Of a stretch of DNA of 64,000 nucleotides, positions 50,582 to 60,498 are shown piece after piece. The DNA is taken from positions 24,726 through 88,725 of the forward strand of contig NZ_JAFJYB010000009.1 of NCBI RefSeq assembly GCF_018777385.1, in the 5' to 3' direction. The notes beneath the pieces are model-generated. The model saw only the letters and a list, made by a program, of their open reading frames with translations, did no database searches and had not been told where the DNA came from. The stretch's first letter is position 1. The number at the start of each line of letters is the position of its first letter. Made by a program: the position numbers and the translations under genes. The DNA comes from Candidatus Symbiopectobacterium endolongispinus. Lineage in GTDB: Bacteria > Pseudomonadota > Gammaproteobacteria > Enterobacterales > Enterobacteriaceae.

Positions 50582-50878
50582 ATGGGGATAGAAAAACTCT
50601 TGGCAGTGGTTGAAACAAGCTATCAGGATCCGAATGCCGTAATCCCTCTTTCGGCACTCAGTCAGGTAATCCATGAGATTATCTGTAGCGAGCAGTCGTC
50701 GTAGTACAAAATTAATGGGTGTTACAGTGAGTTAAAGTCGCTGGTAGATGAAATCAAGCAACTTTCCCGAAAACGCCTGTTCGATAAGGTTTATGTTCTG
50801 GATTTGACGCACTATAAATCGATGGAACACGCGCTGTTGCTCAAGTTGCAAACGCTGATGAGTGAACGTCAGACGTGA
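50582..50878 (+). pseudogene. Unknown small protein with in-frame TAG
   Basis: Not recognised. ATG 50582 follows AGGAGGGG and starts MGIEKLLAVVETSYQDPNAV. TAG at 50702-50704 ends a 40-residue product, but the same frame continues as YKINGCYSELKSLVDEIKQL and THYKSMEHALLLKLQTL to TGA 50876-50878, giving 98 codons in all. The continuation has amphipathic-helix character like a real protein. So a 98-residue alpha-helical gene with one nonsense mutation is the simplest reading. Confidence 0.6.
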
Positions 50879-50945
50879 CACTGAGACGGTGTGCCGAGAG
50901 ATAAACGGCCAGAAGGATCTGGCCTCCAGACTTAACCGCCTGTTG

Positions 50946-51170
50946 TTATTGGCGATAAACGTGTTTAATCTGTTTCAGCGTGGTGGAAAAGACTTCTGCT
51001 TGCGAGGGATCGTCGATTTGAGCGATCTGTTTTTCCATATTGATGATCACTTTTCCGGCATAAGCCTGACCGATGGCTTTTAGCAGGAGCGTAATCATTG
51101 TTTTTAAACAGGTTACTTCATCTGCCAGTGTTTCAACGGATTTGCCAGTAGAAAAATCTACGTTGCTCAT
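50946..51170 (-). CDS. yecF: DUF2594 protein YecF
   Basis: 74-residue protein equal in length to E. coli YecF. It opens MSNVDFSTGKSVETLADEV, then CLKTMITLLLKAIGQAYAG, and ends TLKQIKHVYRQ. No known function. In E. coli it lies between uvrY and sdiA; here the uvrY side holds an 840-bp gap and sdiA is absent. Ribosome site AGGAGAG. No lesion. Confidence 0.9.
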   Translation of the reverse strand: MSNVDFSTGKSVETLADEVTCLKTMITLLLKAIGQAYAGKVIINMEKQIAQIDDPSQAEVFSTTLKQIKHVYRQ

Positions 51171-52011
51171 GCGCTCTCCTTAACAAGCATAATATTATGG
51201 AACGCCTTATTCTGCGCTGAGCATGATGGCTCATTTTCTCGCAGTGGGGCATTAGAATGCGCGTGAGTATAACAACAGTGCGTTACGCGGTGGTGTCGGA
51301 TTGATTAAGCCAGGGAGGTAATGATGTTTTTCTGTTCGTAACGCAACTTTTTTATCTTTTTAACTAGCAAGGCTCGCATTATGTATTGTGAATGTTGCGA
51401 GTGATACCTTTCATTTCAATTGTATCTGTCATCTTATCGACATCTAGTTGAGAATAAGGAATGACAGCGCGATAAAAAAATGTAAAGGCTGTTTAAATTA
51501 ACACATGTGCAATTTTTTATTGCCATGTATATAAAGAGTCCAATACCAAGCCAATGAACACGGCGTGCTCAATCCACTGAATAACGAATAAAACCACTCT
51601 CTTACCGCGGTAACATCAAATTTATGTGGCATGGCTGTGACTGATGTGTATCATGATGTTTTAGGTATTTTGTTGCTCTGATTCAGCGACACTGGGTTAT
51701 TGTTGCTATATACGTCGATATACCGTCATACTTCACGTTGCACGCGCGGTCGCTACGTTTGTTGCTCCCAATCACTGACTTTAGAAAGTGTCAGGATTAA
51801 TGAACTTTGTTTCTGACGTTCACCTTTCGGCCAAGTGCAGAGGTGCTCGAATGTGTAACAAACGTTTTTTCTCGTTTGTTGCTGCCCTGCAGCGTGAATT
51901 ATTTAGCATGTAAGTGTGAAATGTCGCTGTTTTATAATTTTCTCAAAAAATTGTCGCTTCCATCTGCGGTTGCGTGGTGTTCAGCGCTACACCCTTTTCG
52001 GAGAATAATTT
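51171..52011. other. 840-bp non-coding gap between yecF and uvrY
   Basis: No supportable gene. It includes a degenerate copy of an enterobacterial intergenic repeat (51718-51783) and, presumably, the uvrY promoter. sdiA, the usual neighbour of yecF, cannot be recognised here. Confidence 0.6.
51718..51783. repeat. Degenerate enterobacterial intergenic repeat
   Basis: CCGTCATACTTCACGTTGCA, then a middle part, then CTCCCAATCACTGACTT. This resembles the common repeat of Yersinia, Serratia and Pectobacterium-type genomes with CCGTCATACTTCAAGTTGCA and CCCCAGTCACTTACTT ends, as I recall it. Several mismatches. Confidence 0.5.
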
Positions 52012-52668
52012 TTGATTAGCGTTTTTCTTGTAGGTGACCATGAACTGGTGCGAACAGGGATAAGGCACATTCTCGACGACACCAAAGGGTTAAAGGTGGT
52101 TGGCGAGGCGCACTGTGGTGAAGATGCGGTTAAGTGGTGCCGTCAGCATCCCTTTGATGTCGTCTTGATGGATATGAACATGCCTGGGATCGGTGGGCTG
52201 GAAGCCACGCGCAAGATAGCGCGTTTTGCGCCTGTAATTAAAATTATCATGCTAACCATTTACACCGAGAATCCATTACCTGCTAAAGTCATGCAAGCTG
52301 GTGCTGCGGGTTACCTCAGCAAGGGGGCTGCGCCGCAGGAAGTGATTTGTGCCATTCGCGCGGTGCATGCGGGCAGTCATTATATTGCTTCCGATATTAC
52401 ACAACGTATGGCATTGAGTCAATTGGCTCCGCACACCGAAACCCCGCTGGCGTGTTTGTCTGAACGTGAATTACAAATTATGATGATGATCACTCAGGGG
52501 CAAAAGGTCACAGAAATTTCCGAACGGTTAAACCTGAGTCCGAAAACCGTAAACAGTTACCGTTACCGCATGTTTAGCAAACTGAATGTGAGTGGTGATG
52601 TTGAGTTGACACATTTGGCTATCCGCCACGGATTGTTTAACGCGGAGCCGTCCATGAGCAGTGAATAA
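52012..52668 (+). CDS. uvrY: Response regulator UvrY (BarA/UvrY, GacA type)
   Basis: 218-residue NarL/FixJ-family regulator that activates CsrB/CsrC small RNAs. Receiver with phosphoacceptor Asp54 (VLMDMNMPG) and conserved Lys (YLSKGAAP), then the LuxR-type helix-turn-helix (SERELQIMMMITQGQKV, NLSPKTVNSYRYRMFSKL). Starts at TTG 52012, matching the family N-terminus. The acidic pair at residues 8-9, DD in E. coli, reads GD here (FLVGDHELV). That pocket binds the magnesium needed for phosphorylation, so signalling may be weakened. Upstream of uvrC as in E. coli. The frame is intact. Confidence 0.95.
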   Translation: MISVFLVGDHELVRTGIRHILDDTKGLKVVGEAHCGEDAVKWCRQHPFDVVLMDMNMPGIGGLEATRKIARFAPVIKIIMLTIYTENPLPAKVMQAGAAGYLSKGAAPQEVICAIRAVHAGSHYIASDITQRMALSQLAPHTETPLACLSERELQIMMMITQGQKVTEISERLNLSPKTVNSYRYRMFSKLNVSGDVELTHLAIRHGLFNAEPSMSSE

Positions 52669-52692
52669 CAGGCAGTGAGCGAAGGTTAAGCA

Positions 52693-54525
52693 GTGAGTGA
52701 ACATTTCGATTCCCCCGCGTTTTTAAAAACTGTCACCAGCCAGCCTGGTGTATACCGTATGTACGATGAGAGCAACACGGTCATCTATGTCGGGAAAGCA
52801 AAAGATCTAAAAAAGCGCCTCGCAAGCTATTTTCGCAGCAACGTTGCCAGCCGTAAGACGGAAGCGCTGGTGAAGGCTATTCATCAGATTGATGTCACCA
52901 TCACCCATACAGAAACCGAAGCGCTGCTGCTTGAACACAACTACATCAAGCTCTATCAGCCGCGCTATAACGTATTGCTGCGTGATGATAAATCGTATCC
53001 GATGATCTTTCTCAGTGGCGATACTCACCCGCGATTAGCCGTCCATCGCGGTGCCAAGCACGCCAAAGGGGAATATTTTGGCCCCTTTCCAAACGGCAAT
53101 GCCGTGCGTGAAACGCTGGTATTGCTGCAAAAGCTTTTTCCTATTCGCCAGTGCGAAAACAGTGTGTATCGAAACCGCTCGCGGCCATGTCTTCAGTATC
53201 AGATTGGGCGCTGCCTTGGCCCCTGTGTCGCGGGGTTGGTCAGTGAAGAAGGCTACCGTCAGCAGGTAGAATATGTGCGGCTTTTTCTTTCAGGAAAAGA
53301 TCAGCAGGTGCTCAATCAACTGGTCGCGCGTATGGAATCGGCCAGCCGTCAGTTGGATTTCGAAGAAGCGGCACGTATACGCTATCAGATTCAGGCGGTG
53401 CGTCGCGTCACCGAAAAACAATTTGTTTCGGGTGATGGCGAAGATCTGGACGTGATTGGCGTTTCCTTCGATGCCGGTATGGCCTGTGTGCATGTGCTCT
53501 TTATTCGTCAAGGCAAAGTGCTGGGGAGCCGCAGCTATTTCCCCAAAGTACCGGCCGGAACCGAGCTGGCGGAAGTGGTACAGACGTTTGTCGGACAGTT
53601 CTATCTGCAAGGCAGTTTGTCGCGCACGCTGCCGAGCGAAATATTGTTGGATTTTGCGTTGCCAGAGAAAGAGGTATTGGCGGAATCACTGTCTGATGTC
53701 GCGGGGCGACGTATTCATATCCAAACCAAACCGCGCGGCGATCGTGCTCGTTATTTGAAACTGGCGCGCACCAATGCCGCCACTGCATTGGTAACCAAGC
53801 TCTCGCAGCAATCCACTATCCACCAGCGTTTAAAGGCGTTGGCTGAGGTGCTTCATCTGGAAAACATCGCGCGTATGGAGTGTTTTGATATCAGTCATAC
53901 CATGGGGGAGCAGACAGTGGCGTCCTGCGTGGTGTTTGATGCCAATGGTCCGCTGCGTTCGGAGTATCGTCGTTACAACATCAGTGGCATCACGCCAGGG
54001 GATGACTACGCGGCCATGAATCAGGTTCTGAAACGTCGCTATGGTAAAGCCTTGGAAGAGAGCAAAATTCCCGACGTGATTGTTATTGATGGCGGAAAGG
54101 GCCAATTGGGGCAGGCGCTCGCGGTGTTCGATGAGCTGGAAGTGCCGTGGGATAAACGCAAACCGCTGCTGCTCGGCGTCGCCAAGGGGACAGAGCGCAA
54201 GGCGGGGTTAGAAACGCTGTTTTTCGAAGCGACCGGGGAAGGGATCGCCTTACCGGCGGATTCGCCAGCGCTGCACGTTATTCAGCATATTCGCGATGAT
54301 TCACACGACCACGCTATCGCCGGGCACCGAAAGAAGCGGGCAAAAGTAAAAAACACCAGTTCGCTGGAACTGATTGAAGGGGTTGGGCCAAAACGTCGGC
54401 AAATGTTGCTGAAATACTTGGGTGGAATGCAGCCACTTTTAAATGCCAGCATTGATGATATTGCGAATGTGCCAGGAATTTCGCATGCATTGGCAGAAAA
54501 AATCTTTCATGCATTGAAACACTAG
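52693..54525 (+). CDS. uvrC: Excinuclease ABC subunit C (UvrC)
   Basis: 610-residue nuclease making both incisions in nucleotide excision repair. N-terminal GIY-YIG domain ([19 protein letters not shown]), Cys-rich segment (CLGPC), UVR motif ([16 protein letters not shown]), RNase H-like C-terminal nuclease with DGGKGQ, and helix-hairpin-helix tail ([19 protein letters not shown]). GTG start, 24 bp after uvrY; same length as E. coli. No lesion, so excision repair is kept. Confidence 0.97.
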   Translation: MSEHFDSPAFLKTVTSQPGVYRMYDESNTVIYVGKAKDLKKRLASYFRSNVASRKTEALVKAIHQIDVTITHTETEALLLEHNYIKLYQPRYNVLLRDDKSYPMIFLSGDTHPRLAVHRGAKHAKGEYFGPFPNGNAVRETLVLLQKLFPIRQCENSVYRNRSRPCLQYQIGRCLGPCVAGLVSEEGYRQQVEYVRLFLSGKDQQVLNQLVARMESASRQLDFEEAARIRYQIQAVRRVTEKQFVSGDGEDLDVIGVSFDAGMACVHVLFIRQGKVLGSRSYFPKVPAGTELAEVVQTFVGQFYLQGSLSRTLPSEILLDFALPEKEVLAESLSDVAGRRIHIQTKPRGDRARYLKLARTNAATALVTKLSQQSTIHQRLKALAEVLHLENIARMECFDISHTMGEQTVASCVVFDANGPLRSEYRRYNISGITPGDDYAAMNQVLKRRYGKALEESKIPDVIVIDGGKGQLGQALAVFDELEVPWDKRKPLLLGVAKGTERKAGLETLFFEATGEGIALPADSPALHVIQHIRDDSHDHAIAGHRKKRAKVKNTSSLELIEGVGPKRRQMLLKYLGGMQPLLNASIDDIANVPGISHALAEKIFHALKH

Positions 54526-54579
54526 GGACAATGTAGCAACATATCCACCAACCGATACCAGCCAAAGTAGCCAATCCCT

Positions 54580-55128
54580 ATGCAATTGAACATACCAACA
54601 TTGCTAACTCTGTTTCGCGTTGTCCTTATTCCATTCTTTGTACTGGCATTTTATCTCCCTTTTAATTGGGCACCGCTGCTGTGCGCCTTTATTTTTGTGG
54701 TCGCGGCGGTTACCGACTGGTTTGATGGTTTTTTGGCGCGCCGTTTGAAGCAAACCACGCGCTTTGGTGCCTTTCTCGATCCGGTGGCTGACAAGGTGAT
54801 GGTTGCGGTAGCATTAGTACTGGTGGCAGAGCATTACCATGCGTGGTGGATAACTTTGCCAGCCGCCACGATGATTGCGCGCGAAATCATTATTTCCGCT
54901 CTGCGCGAATGGATGGCTGAGATTGGCAAACGCAGTCACGTTGCGGTGTCTTGGGTCGGAAAGGTGAAAACAACGGCGCAAATGCTGGCGCTAGTCGGTC
55001 TACTCTGGCGCCCTGAGCGTATGGTCGAAGGCGCTGGCATTATCGCGCTCTACATTGCCGCCGTGTTAACCTTTTGGTCCATGTTCCAGTATTTGAGTGC
55101 CGCGTGGCGTGATTTGCTGGATTCCTGA
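54580..55128 (+). CDS. pgsA: Phosphatidylglycerophosphate synthase PgsA
   Basis: 182-residue membrane enzyme making phosphatidylglycerol phosphate from CDP-diacylglycerol and glycerol-3-phosphate. The CDP-alcohol phosphotransferase motif is complete: [10 protein letters not shown] then [11 protein letters not shown], with all three catalytic aspartates. Four or more hydrophobic segments. Follows uvrC and precedes tRNA-Gly as in E. coli. No lesion. Essential. Confidence 0.97.
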   Translation: MQLNIPTLLTLFRVVLIPFFVLAFYLPFNWAPLLCAFIFVVAAVTDWFDGFLARRLKQTTRFGAFLDPVADKVMVAVALVLVAEHYHAWWITLPAATMIAREIIISALREWMAEIGKRSHVAVSWVGKVKTTAQMLALVGLLWRPERMVEGAGIIALYIAAVLTFWSMFQYLSAAWRDLLDS

Positions 55129-55300
55129 CCTCTGCGTCGTAAAAAACAGCAATTGATGAGCGGTAAGGAATAATTTTATTGACTGGTCAGAGTGGGTCAG
55201 TAAAATGCTCGCCATGGACAGGTTGGTGACCAACGCTAACCGGGTAGCAGTATATATTGATCTTATATAGTGTTACGATGGCCAGTGTTTATAGCATGAT

Positions 55301-55376
<76 letters not shown>

Positions 55377-55381
55377 ACATT

Positions 55382-55408
55382 TAAAGAACCGAAAGGTTCT
55401 TTTTTTGT
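55382..55408 (+). terminator. Terminator after tRNA-Gly
   Basis: AAAGAACC-GAAA-GGTTCTTT stem-loop with a stable GAAA loop, followed by a T-tract. Immediately downstream of the tRNA. Confidence 0.9.
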
Positions 55409-55598
55409 TCTTGCCTTATCACAGCACCGTTTATCCCATTATTCTTGCATACCCCTTTTGGGGAATCTTCCTAAGTGCTCGCTTTTTGCATCCGAATAAA
55501 TCCTGATCGTTGTCATCCTTGTTAGCTATCCCACCCTTATTCTAGCCATCGTGGTTTCGTGGGTCTTTCTTTATAAAACGGCAAAAGGAATTGACACG

Positions 55599-56357
55599 AT
55601 GGATAAGAACTGGCGGTTCCCCTGCGGCACATCTGCCGGCAAACAAACTAATGGTGAGGATGCCGTGGCTCGAGAGTGGCGTGACTTTATTAAAGCTGGA
55701 TTGGTAGCCACCGCCGCTGTGGTGTTACCCAGTTTTGCCACTGGCGCTATTGGCGCAACTCAGCCTCGGATAAAAAACGTGCTTATCATCAATGCACATC
55801 AGACTTATTCTGGCCTCAGCGAAGGAGCGCTGAACCGAGAATACGTCGCGTTGATTAAGAATGAAATGGTTAAAAAGGGATACCACATTCAGCAGACTTA
55901 TATTGAAAATGGCTACAACATTAATGAAGAGGTCCAAAAACACCTTTGGGCAGATATTATTATCACTCAGTCACCAGTGTTCTGGTTTGGTACGCCCTGG
56001 CTCTACAAGAAATATGTTGATGAGGTCTTCACGGCAGGCATGAGCCAGCAAAGTTTTTTGATTGATGATGGGCGTATACCGAATGACCCGAGTAAACAAT
56101 ATGGATCGGGCGGCAAGTTGCACGGTAAAAAATTCCTGCTTTCGCTGACCATGAATACGCCTAAAGAGGCGTTTGATGATCCGGTTCAACGACTCTATGC
56201 CGGACGTTCCTTGGAAGACCTGTTCTCCTCAACGACCTCTGTCTATAAATTCTGTGGTTTTGCTATATTGCCGGTGTTCGGTTCATTCGATGTGATTAAA
56301 GCGCCTCAGATAGCAGAAGATAAAGCTCGGCTTACACGCTATCTGGCGGAGTTGTAG
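55599..56357 (+). CDS. Flavodoxin-fold NAD(P)H oxidoreductase (MdaB-like) with Tat-like leader
   Basis: 252 residues. The C-terminal 200 residues match the NAD(P)H:quinone oxidoreductase/modulator-of-drug-activity family: VLIINAHQTYSGL, ADIIITQSPVFWFGTPWLY and the FMN-site-type GKKFLLSLTMNTP. An N-terminal extension reads EWRDFIKAGLVATAAVVLP and resembles a Tat signal (consensus S/T-R-R-x-F-L-K), but the first arginine is tryptophan (CGG to TGG would do this). Export by Tat is therefore doubtful. Start ATG 55599 preceded by AAAGGA. Stands alone after tRNA-Gly with its own terminator. The frame is intact. Confidence 0.8.
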   Translation: MDKNWRFPCGTSAGKQTNGEDAVAREWRDFIKAGLVATAAVVLPSFATGAIGATQPRIKNVLIINAHQTYSGLSEGALNREYVALIKNEMVKKGYHIQQTYIENGYNINEEVQKHLWADIIITQSPVFWFGTPWLYKKYVDEVFTAGMSQQSFLIDDGRIPNDPSKQYGSGGKLHGKKFLLSLTMNTPKEAFDDPVQRLYAGRSLEDLFSSTTSVYKFCGFAILPVFGSFDVIKAPQIAEDKARLTRYLAEL

Positions 56358-56382
56358 CTAACGTGCAGGAGGGATGCGCGTG

Positions 56383-56412
56383 AGGCTCTCTTACGAGAGC
56401 CTTTACTTTTTT
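56383..56412 (+). terminator. Terminator after the MdaB-like gene
   Basis: AGGCTCTC-TTAC-GAGAGCCT, an 8-bp perfect stem, followed by TTACTTTTTTG. It lies 26 bp past the stop and just before the convergent end of fadK. Confidence 0.82.
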
Positions 56413-56414
56413 GA

Positions 56415-58081
56415 TCAGGCGGAGAATAGAGAAGGGTGGACGTGTTGGTGTTTATCCAGCCCGAGACGTTGCAGAATGTCTTGTCGCAGCAGGTATTTTT
56501 TGATTTTTCCTGATGCGGTGCGTGGCAAGCTCTCGACGATCACCAGATGCTCGGGGTACTTGTACTTTGCCACACGTTTACGGCTGAAAAAGGCAATCAC
56601 GTCTTCAAGTGTCAGCGTATGGTAGGGGACTTTAAGCACCACATAAGCGCATGAACGTTCACCTAAACGTTCATCGGGCATGGCGACCCCCCCGCATCGC
56701 GGATGCGCGGGTGCTGCATCAGAATATCCTCGACCTCACGGCTGCTGATATTCTCGCCTCCGCGCACGATGATATCTTTCTTGCGCCCGGTGATTTTGAT
56801 GTAGCCGTCGGCATCCATGTGGCACAGGTCACCACTGTAATACCAGCCATTTTCATCCAACACGCGCGCTGTCAGTTCCGGTTCATCCAGATAACCCATA
56901 AACACATTCGGACCACGCGAGGCTTCTTCACCTTCTTCACCATACTCAACGGTGTTGCGTGCTTTGTCGATCACTTTGATTTCAACGCCTGGTGCAGCCT
57001 GCCCGTCAGTATTGACGATCCTGGATGTGGGATCGTCCAACTTCACTACGGCGTGCGGTGAGCTTTCCGTTGAACCGTACACGCTGAGCAGTTTGATGCC
57101 CATCTGCATACAATCACGAGTGATCTTTTTGGGGATCGTGGTGCCGCCGCACAGGAAAAAGCGTAGCGATGATAAATCGTAAGGTTTTTGCTGTACGCAG
57201 CACAGCAGATCGTAGACAAACGGCGTTGCACCCAGCACGCAGGTACAGTGCCCCTGCTGTAGCAGCTCCAGACAGTCCGTTGGGTTGAAGATGTCCAGTA
57301 ATACGCTACGTGCACCGATGATAAAGGTGGCGGTGACACCGTGTAAAAAGCCGGTGGCATGACCCAACGGCGCGGGCATCAAAATGGTGTCTAGCCAGGT
57401 CAGGTTCAGTCGTGCACAGTAGGCGCGTTCGCTGGCTAGAATATTGTTGTGTGTCAGCATTACCCCTTTAGGCACCCCCTCCGTACCGGAGGTAAAAAGT
57501 ACGGCGGCCAAGGCATCGCCGTGCACGCGGATAGGCGTCTCTAGTGGGGCGAATTCTTGCAACAGTTGACTGAGTGCCAGCGTAGTGGGATTGGCGGGAG
57601 TCAGCTTATCCACGGCTACCATTTGTTGCAGGTGAGGCAACTGCTCAGACAACGAGATAGCTCTGTCGATAGGTTGGGTATTCTTGAACAACGTGGGGGC
57701 GAACAGCACTTTTGCCTGGCATTTATTGAGGATCCATATCAACTCGGTTTCACGGTAGGCCGGGAGTAGCGGTACGGACACCGCGCCCACATTCAGACAG
57801 GCTAGATAGATAACCGTAAACTCGCACCATCCCGGGAGCTGAAAAGCGACGCGATCGTCGGGTTCGATTCCGCAGGTAAGTAAAAAACGAGCAAGACAGC
57901 TTGCTGTGCGGTCTAGTGCCGCATAAGTGTAAGAGGTCCCCTGATTATCAATCACGGCAACCTTGTCCGGCATGGCGCTTTGTGTTTGGTGCCAATAGTC
58001 AGCGAGTGAAGCGTCTCCCCAAAATCCTTGCTGACGGTATAACGCCCGGTGTTCAGCGTTAAATGCTATTGAAACGGTCAT
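56415..58081 (-). pseudogene. fadK: Short-chain acyl-CoA synthetase FadK, frameshifted
   Basis: Fatty-acyl-CoA ligase active under anaerobic conditions (about 548-560 residues). The frame from ATG 58081 contains the AMP-binding motif LFTSGTEGVPKGVMLTH and the linker GRKKDIIVRGGENISSREVE. A run of seven G/C near 56686 then changes frame in RIRDAGGV-AMPDE. The last domain (LGERSCAYVVLK, LPRTASGKIKKYLLRQD with the catalytic lysine) is out of frame and ends at 56415. One homopolymer lesion removes the C-terminal lid domain. Last gene of the ydi operon. Confidence 0.94.
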
Positions 58082-58140
58082 TTTTTTGTCTCAGTGTTTA
58101 ACGGCTACTCGCGCGGCCGTCTATCACTTATACGGAGGGA

Positions 58141-58434
58141 TCAACCAAAGCGGAATTCAATACCGAACGTACCCTGCGGGTATTCCCATTGTTCCAGAAT
58201 GGGTTCTCCACAAAATACCCGGCAGGTACCGCATTCCAGACAACCAGCAGAGTCGAAGTGAATATTCCCTGCCTCATCTTGCTTGTAGAGTCCTGCCGGA
58301 CAGGCTTTGAGTAATTTACGAAACTCGGCCATATCAGGGTTGTCGGTCAGAATGATATGTGTATGGCCTTCATCCACCTGGAACTTGTTGACGCCCAGTT
58401 TGACGTCTACGTTGACGCTGCTGTCGTTACTCAT
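58141..58434 (-). CDS. ydiT: Ferredoxin-like protein YdiT
   Basis: 97-residue protein, the same length as E. coli YdiT. The FixX-type iron-sulphur motif CLECGTCRVFCGE is intact. It opens VNVDVKLGVNKFQVDEGH and ends GTFGIEFRFG. It passes electrons between the flavoproteins of the ydi/fix-type system. Start overlaps the ydiS stop. No lesion. Confidence 0.93.
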   Translation of the reverse strand: MSNDSSVNVDVKLGVNKFQVDEGHTHIILTDNPDMAEFRKLLKACPAGLYKQDEAGNIHFDSAGCLECGTCRVFCGEPILEQWEYPQGTFGIEFRFG

Positions 58435-59456
58435 AGCGCTTTTGCTCCTTTGATGCCATCTTTCAACAGGTTTATCAGACCGACCTGTTTGGCGCGCTTC
58501 ATGATTTTTGCTCGCACCGGCACGTTCGGGCCGCCATCAATAATGAACAGATCGCTCATGATATCGGCCACCATGCGTGGGTTTTCCATCATGGCGGGCA
58601 CTTTGCGATAATGGTGCATATCGCGCAGCACAAAGCTTTGTTCCAACGTACGTTTGTATTCCATCAGGCTGCTGGATGAGAAGTCCTGGCGCTGCTTTGC
58701 GGCAATCGCGGCGTTGGTTGCTGCCTGTGCAGAGGCGATGGCCAGGCCCATGCCGCGCACGGTGTAGCCCAGATTGAGGCACAGACCAGCTGCATCGCCG
58801 ACAATCATCACGCCGTCATCCACCAGACTGGGCACCATTTCAAGCCCGCCTTCCGGCACCATGTGTGCCGAGTATTCCAGTAACTCTCCTCCCTGAATCA
58901 ATGGGCGGATTGTCGGGTTTTGTTTAAAATCTTCCAGCATTTGCGGCACACTTTTGCTGGCGTGAGCGATATCGCCTAAACCGCAGACTAACCCAAGTGA
59001 GATTGAGTCTTTGTTGGTGTAGAGAAAACCTCCGCCCATCAATCCGTTGGAGGGCGAACCGGCAAACAACCAGGCAGCACCTTCTCCCGGTGCCAGGTTA
59101 AACCGATCTTCGATTTGCGATGCAGGCAGGGCAATCAACTCTTTCACGCCGACCGCATAGTGATGAGGCGACGTGGGCGGGACCATACCGACGGAGCGGC
59201 CCAGCAGCGAGTTCACGCCGTCAGCAAGGATCACCACGTTCGCCCCCAGCGCATCTTCTCCTGCTTGCACGCCGGTGACTCTGTTACCTTCGCGCAACAA
59301 GGCATCGACGCGTACGCCGGTCATATTTTTACTGTCTGCGCTGTTGCCGCGTTCGATGACTAATACATCAAGCCCGGCTTGTGCCATGACATAACCGGCG
59401 ACGCAGCCCGCAACCACGGCACCGACGACGATGGCATCAAATTTTTCTTCCGACAT
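58431..59456 (-). CDS. ydiS: FixC-like flavoprotein YdiS with in-frame deletions
   Basis: 341 residues; E. coli YdiS has 429. The frame is open, but compared with YdiS about 80 residues are missing after SADSKNMTG (continuing VRVDALLREGN) and about seven more where ENPRLFSQYPRMV becomes ENPRMV. Both junctions lie at short repeats (the second between two PR). The N-terminal FAD motif GAGVAG reads GAVVAG. The rest (VILADGVNSLLGRS, DGVMIVGDAAGLCLN, the C-terminal GLINLLKDGIKGAKAL) is well conserved. Very probably non-functional although it would be annotated as intact. Electron-transfer flavoprotein:quinone oxidoreductase type. Confidence 0.85.
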   Translation of the reverse strand: MSEEKFDAIVVGAVVAGCVAGYVMAQAGLDVLVIERGNSADSKNMTGVRVDALLREGNRVTGVQAGEDALGANVVILADGVNSLLGRSVGMVPPTSPHHYAVGVKELIALPASQIEDRFNLAPGEGAAWLFAGSPSNGLMGGGFLYTNKDSISLGLVCGLGDIAHASKSVPQMLEDFKQNPTIRPLIQGGELLEYSAHMVPEGGLEMVPSLVDDGVMIVGDAAGLCLNLGYTVRGMGLAIASAQAATNAAIAAKQRQDFSSSSLMEYKRTLEQSFVLRDMHHYRKVPAMMENPRMVADIMSDLFIIDGGPNVPVRAKIMKRAKQVGLINLLKDGIKGAKAL

Positions 59457-59531
59457 GGTTACTGCTCCCTATCCCGCCACAGTGGCGTGGAGGGATACGT
59501 GCTGTTAACTAAAAGACCAACAAATGAAGGA

Positions 59532-60482
59532 TTACCGGGTCAACTGCTCAACCCGCGCCGGGACCACTTTGTAGATATCGCCGACCAAACCGTAGTCGGC
59601 GTATTTGAAGATCGGCGCATTCTTGTCTTTGTTAATGGCGACGATGGTTTTTGCCCCGTTGCCGCCTACCATGTGCTGGATTTGGCCGGAGATCCCTAAT
59701 GTCAGGTAGAGATCGGATTTCAGCAGCACGCCAGAGACACCGATATAGCGTTCGCGCTCCATCCAGTGTTCCCCTTCAGCAATCGGGCGTGAGCAGCCGA
59801 CTTCCGCACCCAATACCGTTGCCAGGTGTTGAACCATGCGTAAATCTTCCTGCGACACCAATCCACGGCCCACGCCAACAACGCGTTTGGCCTTGCTCAA
59901 GTCGACGCTACTCAACGATTTAGTGCGGCGTTCAACACACAGGATTTCCTGACGCGGTGCAACATAGTTAGCCTGATAAACCGGGCAATCAGACGGTGTC
60001 GTGAAGGTCTCGGGTTCGACGGCGTTCGGTGCCAGCGTAACAATGGCAATCGGGGTATTAATTTTCTCTTTGCCAAACGCCAGGCCACCGTACATGCGAT
60101 GTTCGGCATACAACGCATGCTCTTCTATGGTCAGGGTGGTGACGTCATTGACGACAGCGGCATCAAGCAGCACGCTTAAGCGGGCTGCCAGCGCCTTACC
60201 ACGTTTAGTCGCTGCCAACAGAATCAGCGTGGTGGGATAATCCGTCGTTGCCGGTTTTTCGATCAGAGATGCCAGCGTTTCGGCGTAGTTTTCGATACGC
60301 TGCTGCGCCGTTTTGCCCAGCATGTAGAGTCCCTGAGCGCCGAGTGGTTTAACGGCAGCAGCCTGCGTGTCATCTTGCACAACTGTGTAAACCAGCTGTC
60401 CCCACTGGCGTGCGCCCGTCATTAATTCGCTGTAGCGCTCAACGTTATCGCTGAACACCAACACATTGGTTAATTGACTCAT
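59532..60482 (-). CDS. ydiR: Electron-transfer flavoprotein alpha subunit YdiR
   Basis: 316-residue ETF alpha/FixB homologue. C-terminal FAD-binding signature with [44 protein letters not shown] and [18 protein letters not shown]. It works with YdiQ as a heterodimer accepting electrons from the acyl-CoA dehydrogenase YdiO. No lesion, but YdiQ, YdiO and YdiS are damaged. 16-bp gap to ydiQ. Confidence 0.94.
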   Translation of the reverse strand: MSQLTNVLVFSDNVERYSELMTGARQWGQLVYTVVQDDTQAAAVKPLGAQGLYMLGKTAQQRIENYAETLASLIEKPATTDYPTTLILLAATKRGKALAARLSVLLDAAVVNDVTTLTIEEHALYAEHRMYGGLAFGKEKINTPIAIVTLAPNAVEPETFTTPSDCPVYQANYVAPRQEILCVERRTKSLSSVDLSKAKRVVGVGRGLVSQEDLRMVQHLATVLGAEVGCSRPIAEGEHWMERERYIGVSGVLLKSDLYLTLGISGQIQHMVGGNGAKTIVAINKDKNAPIFKYADYGLVGDIYKVVPARVEQLTR

Positions 60483-60498
60483 GATGATATTCTCCGGG

